Assembly: GCF_021431925.1 (NCBI RefSeq)
Contig: NZ_CP090371.1
Location: 1,612,001-1,676,000, forward strand
Origin: Halobaculum sp. CBA1158
GTDB lineage: Archaea; Halobacteriota; Halobacteria; Halobacteriales; Haloferacaceae
Direction: 5' to 3'
Length of the DNA: 64,000 nt
Part shown: one piece after another, positions 51,267 through 59,601 of the stretch
Numbering within the stretch: the first letter of the stretch is position 1
Layout of the letters: the number at the start of each line of letters is the position of its first letter
The notes under the pieces: generated by a model
Told to the model about the DNA's origin: nothing
The model's input: only the letters and a program-made list of their open reading frames with translations
Database searches by the model: none
Position numbers and translations under genes: made by a program

Positions 51267-52319
51267 TTATCCGAACATCTCGCCGAGGCCCTCGGCTCCG
51301 TCGCCGTCGTCGTCATCGTCGTCGGCGTCCGCGGGCTCGGCTTCCGTGTCCTCGTCGTCGCTCGATTCGTCCGTCTCCTCCTCGGTATCGGCCTCGGCGG
51401 CCGGCTCGGCCGCGGGGGCCTCGACGCCGCGGAGCTCCTCGGGGAGCGCCTCGTCGTCGTCGATGGCCGCCGCGAGCGAGCGCAGCTGCGCGTCCGCGCG
51501 TGTCACGAGGTCGGGCATCAGCTCCTCGTCCTCGATGGCGGCGAACAGGCCGACGGACTTCGCCTCGCCGGCGGCCTTGCCGAGCAGGGTGCCCGCTGTG
51601 CGGGCGGTCGGGTAGGCGGCGTTGACCGAGAGGTTGCGCGCCGCCGCCGCGGCGGACTCCACGTCCGCGCGGTACTCGTCCACGTCGATGGCCAACTCGT
51701 CGGGCTCGAACAGCACGCCGTCGGCGAAGACGGCGCGAAGGTCGAGTCCGACCTCCTTGGGCTCGATGCCGAGTTCGCCGAGCACGTTGGCGAGGTCGGC
51801 CGACACCGCCTCGCCCGCGTCGAGCACGTGCGAGTCGGACATGACCTTGATCGACCCGCCGTCGATCCGGGCGTCCGCGCCGACCTGCTGGAGGTCGCCG
51901 ACGAACGGACCGGGGTCGACCCCCGTGTCACCCTCGGGGATGACGATGTCGTTCGGGGCGACCTCTCCCGCGCCGATTGGCGCGGAGGTCTTCGACGCCT
52001 CGAGCTGCTTGTACAGCCCGAAGGAGTTGTCGTTGGTCCCGATGAGGCCGACGTGGCCCGAGACGAACTCGGTCAGGTCCCCGGCACCGACGCTCGCCTC
52101 CTCGAGCGCGCGCTCGATGAGGGTGTTGCGCGACATCCGCAGTTCGGCCTGCCCGTGCAGGTCGCGGCGCATGTCCTGGAGCTGCCGGCTCGGAATGCCC
52201 GTGAGGTCGACGACGCCGACGGCGTCGTACGACTCGACGAACTCGACGAGCTCGGCGACCTCCCGACGCTTCCACTCCGGGATGGTCTCGGTCTTGCGCT
52301 CCTCGGCGGAACTGCTCAT
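51267..52319 (-). CDS. rplP0: Ribosomal protein L10 (archaeal P0)
   Basis: 350 residues. N-terminal rRNA-binding domain ([53 protein letters not shown]), archaeal insertion around 110-190 ([19 protein letters not shown]), then the helical spine binding L12 dimers and an acidic tail ending GLGEMFG, like L12's. Start overlaps the L1 stop by 3 nt (ATGA). Confidence 0.96.
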   Translation of the reverse strand: MSSSAEERKTETIPEWKRREVAELVEFVESYDAVGVVDLTGIPSRQLQDMRRDLHGQAELRMSRNTLIERALEEASVGAGDLTEFVSGHVGLIGTNDNSFGLYKQLEASKTSAPIGAGEVAPNDIVIPEGDTGVDPGPFVGDLQQVGADARIDGGSIKVMSDSHVLDAGEAVSADLANVLGELGIEPKEVGLDLRAVFADGVLFEPDELAIDVDEYRADVESAAAAARNLSVNAAYPTARTAGTLLGKAAGEAKSVGLFAAIEDEELMPDLVTRADAQLRSLAAAIDDDEALPEELRGVEAPAAEPAAEADTEEETDESSDDEDTEAEPADADDDDDDGDGAEGLGEMFG

Positions 52320-52954
52320 ACGGGCACCTCCACGGACGGCCCCATCGTCGTCTTGACGTAGATGCCGTCGAGGTTGAGCGGCCCCTTCTCGAGGTCCGCC
52401 TCCAGTCGCCGAATGATCACGTCGATGTTGTCGCTGATCTCGTCGGCGCTCATGTCCTCGGCACCGACGCGCGTGTGGAACGTGCGGCGGTCCCCGGACC
52501 GGATCTGAACGGTGTTTTTCATGCGGTTGACGGTTTCGACGACGTCGTCGTCGGGCTGGAGCGGCGTCGGCATCTTGCCGCGCGGCCCCAGGATGCGCCC
52601 GAGGTTGGACGCGACGTCCTGCATCATGTCGGCCTCGGCGATGAAGAAGTCGGTTTCATCGGCGAGATCCTTGGCGTCGTTCTCCTCGGATGCGAGGTCC
52701 GAGAGGTCGTCGCCCGACAGGACGTCGTCTGCGACGTCTTCCGCACGGAGGGCTGTCTCACCCTCCGCAATGACGACGATCTGTGTCTCCTGGCCGGTTC
52801 CGGCCGGGAGCACGACTTCGTCGTCGACTCGATTCGACGGGTCGTTGAGGTCCAAGTCCCGAAGGTTGATCGCCAAATCCACGGTCTCGCGGAAGTTGCG
52901 AGGGGGGGCGTCCTCCAGTGCTTGGGATACTGCGTCCTCGATTGAATCTGCCAT
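52316..52954 (-). CDS. rpl1: Ribosomal protein L1
   Basis: 212 residues: [24 protein letters not shown] at 19-42, [21 protein letters not shown] at about 116, and MGPSVEVPV at the end. L1 lines the ribosomal E site and in archaea represses its own operon by binding the mRNA. It has a leader of about 65 nt with a Shine-Dalgarno GGAGGTGA (52959-52966), unlike the leaderless genes elsewhere in this window. Confidence 0.96.
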   Translation of the reverse strand: MADSIEDAVSQALEDAPPRNFRETVDLAINLRDLDLNDPSNRVDDEVVLPAGTGQETQIVVIAEGETALRAEDVADDVLSGDDLSDLASEENDAKDLADETDFFIAEADMMQDVASNLGRILGPRGKMPTPLQPDDDVVETVNRMKNTVQIRSGDRRTFHTRVGAEDMSADEISDNIDVIIRRLEADLEKGPLNLDGIYVKTTMGPSVEVPV

Positions 52955-52958
52955 TTTT

Positions 52959-52966
52959 CACCTCCG
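52959..52966 (-). promoter_or_regulatory. Shine-Dalgarno site of rpl1
   Basis: GGAGGTGA five bases before the L1 ATG (52954), complementary to the 16S rRNA 3' end. Shows that this mRNA is leadered. Confidence 0.75.
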
Positions 52967-52995
52967 TAGTACGCAGGAATGCTCCTACGGGTCAG

Positions 52996-53021
52996 TGAAA
53001 CAGGCGTACGCCTGTCTCACC
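52996..53021 (-). promoter_or_regulatory. Hairpin at the 5' end of the L1-L10-L12 mRNA leader
   Basis: GTGAGACAGGC-GTAC-GCCTGTTTCAC on the minus strand: eleven base pairs with one G-T wobble and a four-base loop. The TATA box at 53042-53048 predicts transcription from about 53018-53021, so the hairpin begins at or within a few bases of the mRNA 5' end. Candidate L1 autoregulatory site, mRNA-stabilising cap, or DNA operator (the inner 16 bp, 53000-53015, is a perfect palindrome). Confidence 0.55.
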
Positions 53022-53041
53022 GTGGAATCCACCCACGCGAC

Positions 53042-53048
53042 ACTTAAG
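53042..53048 (-). promoter_or_regulatory. TATA box of the L1-L10-L12 operon
   Basis: CTTAAGT on the minus strand; about 27 bp upstream of the leader hairpin's first base. Confidence 0.6.
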
Positions 53049-53147
53049 ACCGTCGAAGGGACGAGGAGCGCGAGAGCCGTTCACACGGCGCTCCGCGGCG
53101 ATGCGCGGCGGTCGCGGTGCCGTCGCTGGCGCGGATGCGATCGCGAA

Positions 53148-53171
53148 CCGGCCGCCGGATCCGGCGGCCGG
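53148..53171 (-). terminator. 24-bp perfect palindrome downstream of rpl11
   Basis: CCGGCCGCCGGA and its exact reverse complement abut, 29 nt after the L11 stop codon. A strong hairpin separating the L11 transcript from the L1 promoter; there is no following T-run, so termination or 3'-end protection is inferred from position only. Confidence 0.4.
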
Positions 53172-53199
53172 GAACGAGAAGTGGAACCGATGTGGGCGG

Positions 53200-53697
53200 T
53201 TACGCCGTCGCCTCGGCCTCGTCGTCGACGAGCACGTCGTCGTACTCGCCGGCGTCGACGCGGTCGTCGAAGGTCCGGGCGTCCTCGCCGTCGATGGTGA
53301 CGCCGAGGGAGGCGCACGTGCCGCCGACCTCCTTGGCGGCGGCCTTCACGTCGTACGCGAGCAGGTCGGAGATCTTCTGCTCGGCGACCGTCCGGACCTG
53401 TTCGACGGTCATGTCTGCGACGAAGTCCTTCTGGGGCTCGCCCGAGCCCGTTTCGAAGCCGACCTCGTCTTTGATCAGTTCCGCCGTCGGCGGGACGCCG
53501 ACCTCGATGCTGAAGGAGCCGTCGTCGTCGTACTCGACGGTGACGGGCACTTCCATGCCGTCGAACGCGGCGGTCTGGTCGTTGATCTCGGAGACGACCG
53601 CCTGCACGTCGACCGGCGTCGGACCGAGCTCGGGACCGAGCGGCGGGCCGGGAGTGGCCTGGCCGCCGGGAACGAGCACTTCGATGGTTCCAGCCAT
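53200..53697 (-). CDS. rpl11: Ribosomal protein L11
   Basis: 165 residues: MAGTIEVLVPGGQATPGPPLGPELGP at the start (thiostrepton-site region), VPPTAELIKDEVGFETGSG, and a C-terminal rRNA-binding domain AKEVGGTCASLGVTIDGEDAR. Binds the GTPase-associated centre of 23S rRNA. TATA-like GCTTAAAC at 53721-53728 puts transcription at the ATG, i.e. leaderless and separate from L1-L10-L12. Upstream residues in the frame are Arg-rich and rejected. Confidence 0.96.
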   Translation of the reverse strand: MAGTIEVLVPGGQATPGPPLGPELGPTPVDVQAVVSEINDQTAAFDGMEVPVTVEYDDDGSFSIEVGVPPTAELIKDEVGFETGSGEPQKDFVADMTVEQVRTVAEQKISDLLAYDVKAAAKEVGGTCASLGVTIDGEDARTFDDRVDAGEYDDVLVDDEAEATA

Positions 53698-53841
53698 GTT
53701 CTCGCGTTCCCGTCGGCGTCGTTTAAGCATTGTCTTTGCGACCGATTTCGGCCGTGTGCGTGCGATCGCCACGCAGGCGGTGCCGCGATCGACGCCTCGC
53801 GATCACCGGGCCTTATCCCCCCGCCGCGCCCGGTCGTTCCC

Positions 53842-54834
53842 ATGAGTGGCGACGGCTCCGACGCGATGGCGTACACCCGCCTCGGCGACACCGGCCTCGA
53901 GGTGTCCCGGCTGTGTCTCGGCTGCATGAACTTCGGCAGCGAGCGGCCCTGGATGATGAACGACCGCGACGCGAGCGTCGACCTGATCCACGAGGCGCTC
54001 GATCTGGGGATCAACTTCCTCGACACCGCGAACGTCTACTCCACCGGGGAGTCCGAAGAGATCGTGGGCGATGCCGTCGCCTCCGCAGACCGCGACGAGC
54101 TCGTGCTCGCGACGAAGGTGTACGGCGACATGGGCGACGGACCGAACGCCTCGGGGCTCTCGCGAAAGCACGTCCTCGATCAGGCCGAGGCGAGCCTCGA
54201 CCGCCTCGACACCGACTACATCGACCTGTATCAGATCCACCGTTGGGACGACGAGACGCCCATAGAGGAGACGCTCTCGGCGCTGGATTACCTGATCGAG
54301 ACGGGGCGCGTTCGCTACATCGGCGCGTCGACGATGACGGCCTATCGGTTCACGAAGGCGCTGTACACCAGCGACATCGAGGACTACGAGCGCTTCGCCT
54401 GCATGCAGCCCGAGTACTCGGCGGTCGCCCGCTACGAGGAGGAGAACCTCCTCGAGGTGTGTGCAGGGGAGGGCGTCGGCGTCATTCCGTGGTCGCCGCT
54501 CGCCGGGGGCTTTCTCACCGGCAAGTACCGACCCGAGACAGAGCCCGACGAGGGGACGCGCGCGGCCGCCTCCGAGTCCGTTCGGAGCTACTTCACCGAG
54601 GAGAACTGGGCCGTGTTGGAGGCGGTCGAGGCGGTCGCGAGCGAGGTCGACGCCACTCCCGCACAGGTCGCGCTGGCGTGGCTGCTCGAGCGCGACGCGG
54701 TCACAGCGCCGATCATCGGCCCGCGAACGAGCGAGCACCTTCGGGAGAACGCGGCCGCCGTGTCGCTCGACCTGTCGCCCGGCCAGGTTGCCCGGATCAC
54801 CGAGCCGAAGACCCCGCGGTACCCGGAGGCGTAG
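53842..54834 (+). CDS. Aldo/keto reductase
   Basis: 330 residues. TIM-barrel AKR with TRLGDTGLEVSRLCLGCMNFGS at the start, LDTANVYSTGESEEIVGDAV (catalytic Asp and Tyr) near 58, LATKVYGDMG (Lys), YIDLYQIHRWDDETPIEETL (His), and VIPWSPLAGGFLTGKY and NADP-binding APIIGPRTSEHLRENAAA at the end. Reduces aldehydes or ketones of sugars or xenobiotics. It stands immediately upstream of a TrmB-type regulator and a sugar dehydrogenase, which suggests a sugar-related substrate. MAYTRLGD at 53866 is an alternative start. Confidence 0.9.
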   Translation: MSGDGSDAMAYTRLGDTGLEVSRLCLGCMNFGSERPWMMNDRDASVDLIHEALDLGINFLDTANVYSTGESEEIVGDAVASADRDELVLATKVYGDMGDGPNASGLSRKHVLDQAEASLDRLDTDYIDLYQIHRWDDETPIEETLSALDYLIETGRVRYIGASTMTAYRFTKALYTSDIEDYERFACMQPEYSAVARYEEENLLEVCAGEGVGVIPWSPLAGGFLTGKYRPETEPDEGTRAAASESVRSYFTEENWAVLEAVEAVASEVDATPAQVALAWLLERDAVTAPIIGPRTSEHLRENAAAVSLDLSPGQVARITEPKTPRYPEA

Positions 54835-54871
54835 GCGGTATGGTTTTCCCCGCTCCGTCCGGGAGCGAGGT

Positions 54872-55939
54872 ATGGAGACGGAATCGCTCGTCGAAACGCT
54901 AGAGGCGGCGGGCCTGTCGCCGTATCAGGCGGAGGCGTACGTCGCGCTGCTGGAGCTCGGGACGGCGTCGGCGACTGACGTGGCGGAGGCGAGCAGCGTT
55001 CCCGCTCCCCGTATCTACGACGTGTTGCGGACTCTCGAGGAGCGGGAGTACGTCGAGACGTACGAGGCCGGCTCGTTGCAGGCGCGCGCACACAGTCCGT
55101 CCGTCGTGTTGGACGACCTCCGGAGCCGCGCGAACCGACTGGAGGCGGCCGCCGAGGAGGTCGAACGGCGGTGGGAGCAGCCCGAGTTGGAGGCCGGCGG
55201 CGCGAGCATCGTCACGCAGTTCCGGACCGTCATCGAGCGCGCGGAGTCGTTCATCGAGGACGCCGCCCACCAGATTCTCCTCTCGACGACTGTCTCGAAC
55301 CTCCAGCGACTCGCGCCCGCGCTCCGCGACGCGACCGAGCGCGGCGTCTCCGTGCGCGTCTCCGTTCACACCGACGACGCCGAGACCCGTCCGGACCCGA
55401 CTCTGTTCGAGGGCGTCTGCGTGGAGGCGCGCCACCGGCCGCTCCCCGCGCCGTTCGTCGCGCTCGCGGACCGACGGCGGGCGTCGTTCGCACACCACCC
55501 CGACTCGTACGACCGCTACGGCGTGCTCGTGAACGACCGGACGCACACGTACGTGTTCTACTGGTTCTTCCTCACGACGATGTGGGAGCCGTGGGAGACC
55601 GTGTACGAGGCGACCGACCCTGGGCTTCCGACCGAGTACCTCGACATCCGTCACCTGGTCCGCGACCTCCGCGAGCTGAACTGGCAGGACGCCCCGGTCC
55701 GGCTCCGCGTCGACGGGTACGAGACCGACACCGGCGAGGAGCGCACGGTCGAGGGGACCGTCGTCGACGTCCGCGTTCCGTTCGCCTCGGAGGCCGACAC
55801 CGGCTTCGAGTTGGCCGGCCGAGTCACGGTCGTCCTCGACGCCGACGGGGAGCGCGTCAGCGTCGGCGGGTGGGGCGCGATCGTCGAGGACCTCGAGGGG
55901 ACGAGACTCACGATCGTCGACGCGCCGACGGTCGAGTGA
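54872..55939 (+). CDS. TrmB-family transcriptional regulator
   Basis: 355 residues. N-terminal winged helix AAGLSPYQAEAYVALLELGTASATDVAEASSVPAPRIYDVLRTLEERE (about 11-58) is the TrmB DNA-binding domain, followed by a coiled coil (RANRLEAAAEEVERRW) and a C-terminal ligand domain with HHPDSYDRYGVLVNDRTHTYVFYWFF and the beta-rich end seen in sugar-sensing TrmB proteins. Regulators of this kind bind sugars and control sugar uptake and breakdown genes. The flanking dehydrogenases and isomerase are the obvious targets. Starts 37 bp after the aldo/keto reductase. Confidence 0.88.
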   Translation: METESLVETLEAAGLSPYQAEAYVALLELGTASATDVAEASSVPAPRIYDVLRTLEEREYVETYEAGSLQARAHSPSVVLDDLRSRANRLEAAAEEVERRWEQPELEAGGASIVTQFRTVIERAESFIEDAAHQILLSTTVSNLQRLAPALRDATERGVSVRVSVHTDDAETRPDPTLFEGVCVEARHRPLPAPFVALADRRRASFAHHPDSYDRYGVLVNDRTHTYVFYWFFLTTMWEPWETVYEATDPGLPTEYLDIRHLVRDLRELNWQDAPVRLRVDGYETDTGEERTVEGTVVDVRVPFASEADTGFELAGRVTVVLDADGERVSVGGWGAIVEDLEGTRLTIVDAPTVE

Positions 55940-56249
55940 GGAGGGTGGTTTCCGTGTTCGACGACGGGACCGGCGAGGCGATCCCCACGACGTTCGGGGG
56001 CGCGAGGGCCGCCAGGATTGCCACGACCGCCGCGGACGCCGGCACGCGATGCGAGAAGCCGAAGTGGAGACACGCATGCGAGAAGCCGAAGTGGAGACAC
56101 GCATGCGAGAAGCCGAAGCGGAGACACGCACGCGAGAAGCCGAACCCGAGCCCACGGGCGATGAACGGGAACGACAGCTATACCGACTCCGCCCTCGTTC
56201 GGTTTAGTGGTATGTGTTACCTGATCCCAGGGTCCGCGGAGGTCGAACG
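55940..56249. other. Interval between TrmB-type regulator and sugar dehydrogenase; holds repeats and a promoter, no called gene
   Basis: 310 bp. Contains the 27-bp repeat array, a TATA-like GGTTTAGTG at 56199-56207 (predicting transcription from about 56229), and GCGGAGGT at 56236-56243 as ribosome-binding site for the downstream ATG at 56250. Short open frames through the repeats (MREAEVETR units) exist but have no other support. Confidence 0.5.
56049..56150. repeat. 27-bp tandem repeat x 3.7
   Basis: Units beginning ATGCGAGAAGCCGAAGTGGA at 56049, 56076 and 56103 (third with one change), and a degenerate partial copy from 56130. Unit length is a multiple of three and all copies are open in more than one frame. 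Confidence 0.88.
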
Positions 56250-57332
56250 ATGACGCTCGTCGACGGCTTCGACCCGTCCGGGATCCGCGTCGGGATCGTC
56301 GGGCTCGGGGGGATCGGCCGCCACCACGCGACACGGCTGGAATCCCTCGGCGCAGACCTCGTCGGCGGCGTCGACGTCGACGCCGACGCGCGCGAGCGCT
56401 TCGTCCGGGAGTTCGACGCGGAGGCCCTCGAGGACGCCGGGGAACTGTACGACCTCGTCGATGCCGTGTTCGTCACGACGCCGAACCGGTTCCACGAGGA
56501 GTACGCTGTCTCCGCGCTGGAGCGAGGCCTCCACGTGCTGCTGGAGAAGCCACTCGCGCACAGGCTGGAGTCGGCCGAGCGCATCGCGGCGGCCGCCCGT
56601 GAGGCCGAGGGGATCTGCATGGTCGGATTCAACAACCGATTTGCGGCTCCCGTGGAGGTACTGAAGCACTACCAACGAGCGGGCCGTTTCGGTGATATCC
56701 GTCACGTCGAGGCCAACTACGTCCGTCGGCGCGGCGTGCCCGGACGGGGTTCGTGGTTCACGTCGAGGGCCGTCTCCGGCGGCGGCAGCCTCATCGACAT
56801 CGGCGTCCACGCCATCGACCTCGCGCTGCACGTCCTCGATTTCCCCGAGGTGGTCGAGGTTTCCGGCGTCGCACGATCGGAGTTCGGCGGTCGCGACGAC
56901 TACGCCTACATCGACATGTGGGGCAACGACTCGGGCCCCGAGGACTTCGACGTGGACGACTCGGTGTCCGCGTTCGTCCGCACGGCCGACGACACGACCG
57001 TCTCGTTGGAGGCCGCGTGGGCGACGAACCGCCCGGAGAACGACGACTTCTTCGTCCGTGGAACGGAGGCGGGCGCGCGCTTCGACCGCGCCAGCGGCGA
57101 TCTCACGCTGTTCGAGAGCGGCGTCGGCGGCGACAACCACCTCACCGACACGAGCGTCGACACCCGCGATGTCGACACCCACAGCGCCGAGCAGGCGGCG
57201 TTCCTCGAGGCGGTCGCCACCGACGAGGATCTCACCCGTAACACGGTCGGGCAGGCGATGACGGTACAGCGAGTCATCGACGCCATCTACCGCTCGACCG
57301 AGGCCGGGCGGGCCGTCAGACTCGACGAGTAG
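56250..57332 (+). CDS. Gfo/Idh/MocA family oxidoreductase
   Basis: 360 residues. Rossmann GIVGLGGIGRHHATRLESLG (14-33), FVTTPNRFHEEYAVSALERG, the family Lys in LLEKPLAHRLESAE (near 107), then the C-terminal sheet with GGGSLIDIGVHAIDLALHVL (His-containing catalytic helix). NAD(P)-dependent oxidation of a sugar or inositol-like polyol. It follows the TrmB regulator, has its own promoter and a Shine-Dalgarno, and a second paralogue lies 2.3 kb downstream. Confidence 0.9.
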   Translation: MTLVDGFDPSGIRVGIVGLGGIGRHHATRLESLGADLVGGVDVDADARERFVREFDAEALEDAGELYDLVDAVFVTTPNRFHEEYAVSALERGLHVLLEKPLAHRLESAERIAAAAREAEGICMVGFNNRFAAPVEVLKHYQRAGRFGDIRHVEANYVRRRGVPGRGSWFTSRAVSGGGSLIDIGVHAIDLALHVLDFPEVVEVSGVARSEFGGRDDYAYIDMWGNDSGPEDFDVDDSVSAFVRTADDTTVSLEAAWATNRPENDDFFVRGTEAGARFDRASGDLTLFESGVGGDNHLTDTSVDTRDVDTHSAEQAAFLEAVATDEDLTRNTVGQAMTVQRVIDAIYRSTEAGRAVRLDE

Positions 57333-57414
57333 CCGGCGGCTCCGCCCCCCGACCGCGGTACCGCGTCGCCGACGGCCGTCCGGTTTTTATCCCTCCATGG
57401 AGAACCCGCGGGCG

Positions 57415-58509
57415 ATGGTTACGACAGCGATGGGGACGCCGGAGGTACTCCTTCGGTTGGTCGCCGGCGTCGGACTCATTCTCGCGAACGGCTTCTTCGT
57501 CGCGATCGAGTTCGCGCTCACCCGGGCGAGACAGTTTACCGAAGAGGAGTTCATCGGCGACAATCCCTCGCTCGAACGGGCCTGGGAGATGACCCAGAAC
57601 CTCGAGATCTACCTGACCACCTGCCAGGTGGGGATCACCGCCTCGAGCATCGCCGTCGGGATCGTCGCCGAACCGGCGCTCGCGGCGCTGTTCGCGCCGC
57701 TGTTCGAGAACACCGCGCTGGCGTCGGTGGGGGCGGGTGCGATCATCGCGTTCGCGATCATCAACCTCCTCCACCTCACGCACGGCGAGCAGACGCCGAC
57801 GTACCTCGGCGTGGAGCGCTCGCGATTGGTGTCGCGCTACGGCGCGACGCCGCTGTACTACTTCCACGCGCTGATCTCGCCGCTCATCACGTTCGGCGAC
57901 TGGATCGCCAAGGGGACGCTGAAGCTGTTCGGGATCGAGATGACCGGCGCGTGGCTGGAGACCGAGGAGGACGTGATCGAGTCTCGCGCCGACCTCCGTC
58001 GGAGGCTCTCCTCGACGCTGGAGGAGGGCGACCTCGCAGCGGAGCGGCGCAAGGAGATCGTCAACGCCCTTCGGGTGGGCCAACGGACCGTCTCCGACAT
58101 CATGGTTCCGCCCGAGGAGATCGTCTCGCTGTCGACCGCGAACGCGCCGGCGGAGAACCTCGCGGCGATGCGCGATCACCCGCACACGCGGTTCCCGCTC
58201 CTGGGTGACGACGGCGAGGAGTTCCTCGGCATCGTGTACGTGCCGGCGCTCATCCGCGAGGTCGACCGGCTCGACGACCCCGACCTCGACCTCCGCGAGA
58301 TCGCGGCTCCGCCGATGACGCTGTCGCCGGAGACGACCGTCTCCGACGCCGTCGACCGCTTTCAGATGGAGGGACAGGAGCTCGCGCTCGTGGTCTCCGA
58401 CGGCGAGATCCGCGGGCTGGTGACCGCCACCGACGCCTTCGAGGAGGTGATGGGGGAACTGGAGGACCCGATGGACCGACGCGCCGCCGAGCGCGAGGTC
58501 GGCGAGTGA
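57415..58509 (+). CDS. CNNM/DUF21 membrane protein with CBS pair (hemolysin/CorC family)
   Basis: 364 residues. DUF21 transmembrane domain: PEVLLRLVAGVGLILANGFFVAIEFALTRAR (3-33), QVGITASSIAVGIVAEPALAALF, AGAIIAFAIINLLHLTHGEQTPTYLGVER; then a CBS pair (RTVSDIMVPPEEIVSLS; VSDAVDRFQMEGQELALVVSDGEI). The C-terminal CorC domain of bacterial members is absent. Homologues transport or sense Mg2+/cobalt. ATG 57415 is preferred over 57397, because TTTTTAT at 57383-57389 lies only ten bases before 57397 but about 28 before 57415. Confidence 0.86.
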   Translation: MVTTAMGTPEVLLRLVAGVGLILANGFFVAIEFALTRARQFTEEEFIGDNPSLERAWEMTQNLEIYLTTCQVGITASSIAVGIVAEPALAALFAPLFENTALASVGAGAIIAFAIINLLHLTHGEQTPTYLGVERSRLVSRYGATPLYYFHALISPLITFGDWIAKGTLKLFGIEMTGAWLETEEDVIESRADLRRRLSSTLEEGDLAAERRKEIVNALRVGQRTVSDIMVPPEEIVSLSTANAPAENLAAMRDHPHTRFPLLGDDGEEFLGIVYVPALIREVDRLDDPDLDLREIAAPPMTLSPETTVSDAVDRFQMEGQELALVVSDGEIRGLVTATDAFEEVMGELEDPMDRRAAEREVGE

Positions 58510-58582
58510 GCGCGCTCACGCGACGCCGGGGCGATGACGACCGTCCGCGGTCGCGGGCCGCGTCCGACCCGTCCGACATATA

Positions 58583-58590
58583 GGTTTATT
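58583..58590 (+). promoter_or_regulatory. TATA box of the sugar isomerase operon
   Basis: AGGTTTAT, centre about 29 bp before the ATG at 58615; leaderless. Confidence 0.6.
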
Positions 58591-58614
58591 CGGATCGTTG
58601 TACAATCCGCGATC

Positions 58615-59583
58615 ATGAATATCGGTGTACTGACCGTCCCGCTCGGCGGGCGGTCCCGCACGGACGCGTTCGAGTACCTCGCCGGGATCGGCGTCGAGGT
58701 CGTCGAACTCGGCGTCGGCGGCCACCCCGGACAGGATCACACCGACCGCGAGGCGCTGCTGACCGACGAGGACGCCCGAGAGGCGCTTCGGACGGACCTC
58801 GCGGAGCACGACCTGCGCGTGAGCGCGTTCGCGACCCACAACAACCCGTTACACCCCGACGAGGAAACGGCGAGCGAGGCCGACCGCGAACTCCGCGAGG
58901 CCGTCGAACTGGCCGACGAGTTCGGCGTCGACACGGTCACCTGTTTCTCGGGGTTGCCGGCGGGCGGTCCGAACGACGAGGTGCCGAACTGGATCACGGC
59001 ACCGTGGCCCGCCGAACACGCCGAAGCCGAGGCGTATCAATGGGAGGTCGCCGAGGAGTACTGGTCGGATCTCGCCGCGCACGCCGATCACCACGGCGTC
59101 GACCTGGCGATCGAGATGCACCCGAACATGCTGGTGTACGAGCCCCGCGGCGTGCTTCGACTGCGCGAGTCGACGAACGAGCGCGTGGGCGCGAACTTCG
59201 ACCCCTCGCACCTCTACTGGCAGGGGATCGACGCGACCGAGGCGATCCGGCTGCTCGGCGAGCGCGACGCGATCCACCACGTCCACGCGAAGGACACGAA
59301 GGTGTACGAGTCGAACTCGCGCGAGAAGGGCGTGCTCGACACGACCGACTACGCCGACACGGAGAACCGCTCGTGGCTGTTCCGCTCGGTCGGCTACGGC
59401 CACGGCGAGGAGCACTGGAGGGACGTGGTGAGCACGCTCCGAATGGTCGGCTACGACGGCGCGCTCTCGATCGAACACGAGGACGCGCTCACCTCCTCCC
59501 GCGAGGGGCTGGAGAAGGCCGTCGACCTGCTGGAGCGCGCGCGCTTCGAGACGAGTCCCGGCGACGCCTACTGGGCGGAGTAG
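58615..59583 (+). CDS. Sugar phosphate isomerase/epimerase family (xylose isomerase-like TIM barrel)
   Basis: 322 residues. NIGVLTVPLGGRSRTDAFEYLAGIGVEVVELGVGG at the start, SAFATHNNPLHP, DTVTCFSGLPAGGPNDEVPNW, VDLAIEMHPNMLVYEP (metal Glu), NFDPSHLYWQGIDA (Asp, His), HHVHAKDTKV and LSIEHEDA (Glu). Metal-site residues of the AP-endonuclease-2/IolE-like family are all present. Isomerises or epimerises a keto-sugar or inosose. It is followed after 18 bp by a Gfo/Idh/MocA dehydrogenase, forming a compact operon. Confidence 0.9.
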   Translation: MNIGVLTVPLGGRSRTDAFEYLAGIGVEVVELGVGGHPGQDHTDREALLTDEDAREALRTDLAEHDLRVSAFATHNNPLHPDEETASEADRELREAVELADEFGVDTVTCFSGLPAGGPNDEVPNWITAPWPAEHAEAEAYQWEVAEEYWSDLAAHADHHGVDLAIEMHPNMLVYEPRGVLRLRESTNERVGANFDPSHLYWQGIDATEAIRLLGERDAIHHVHAKDTKVYESNSREKGVLDTTDYADTENRSWLFRSVGYGHGEEHWRDVVSTLRMVGYDGALSIEHEDALTSSREGLEKAVDLLERARFETSPGDAYWAE

Positions 59584-59601
59584 CGACGGAGCGATCACGA
59601 C

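Noticed and set aside
56049..56209. Small frame encoding MREAEVETR repeats
   Set aside because: Exists only because the DNA unit is 27 bp and stop-free; no promoter or conserved part outside the repeats.
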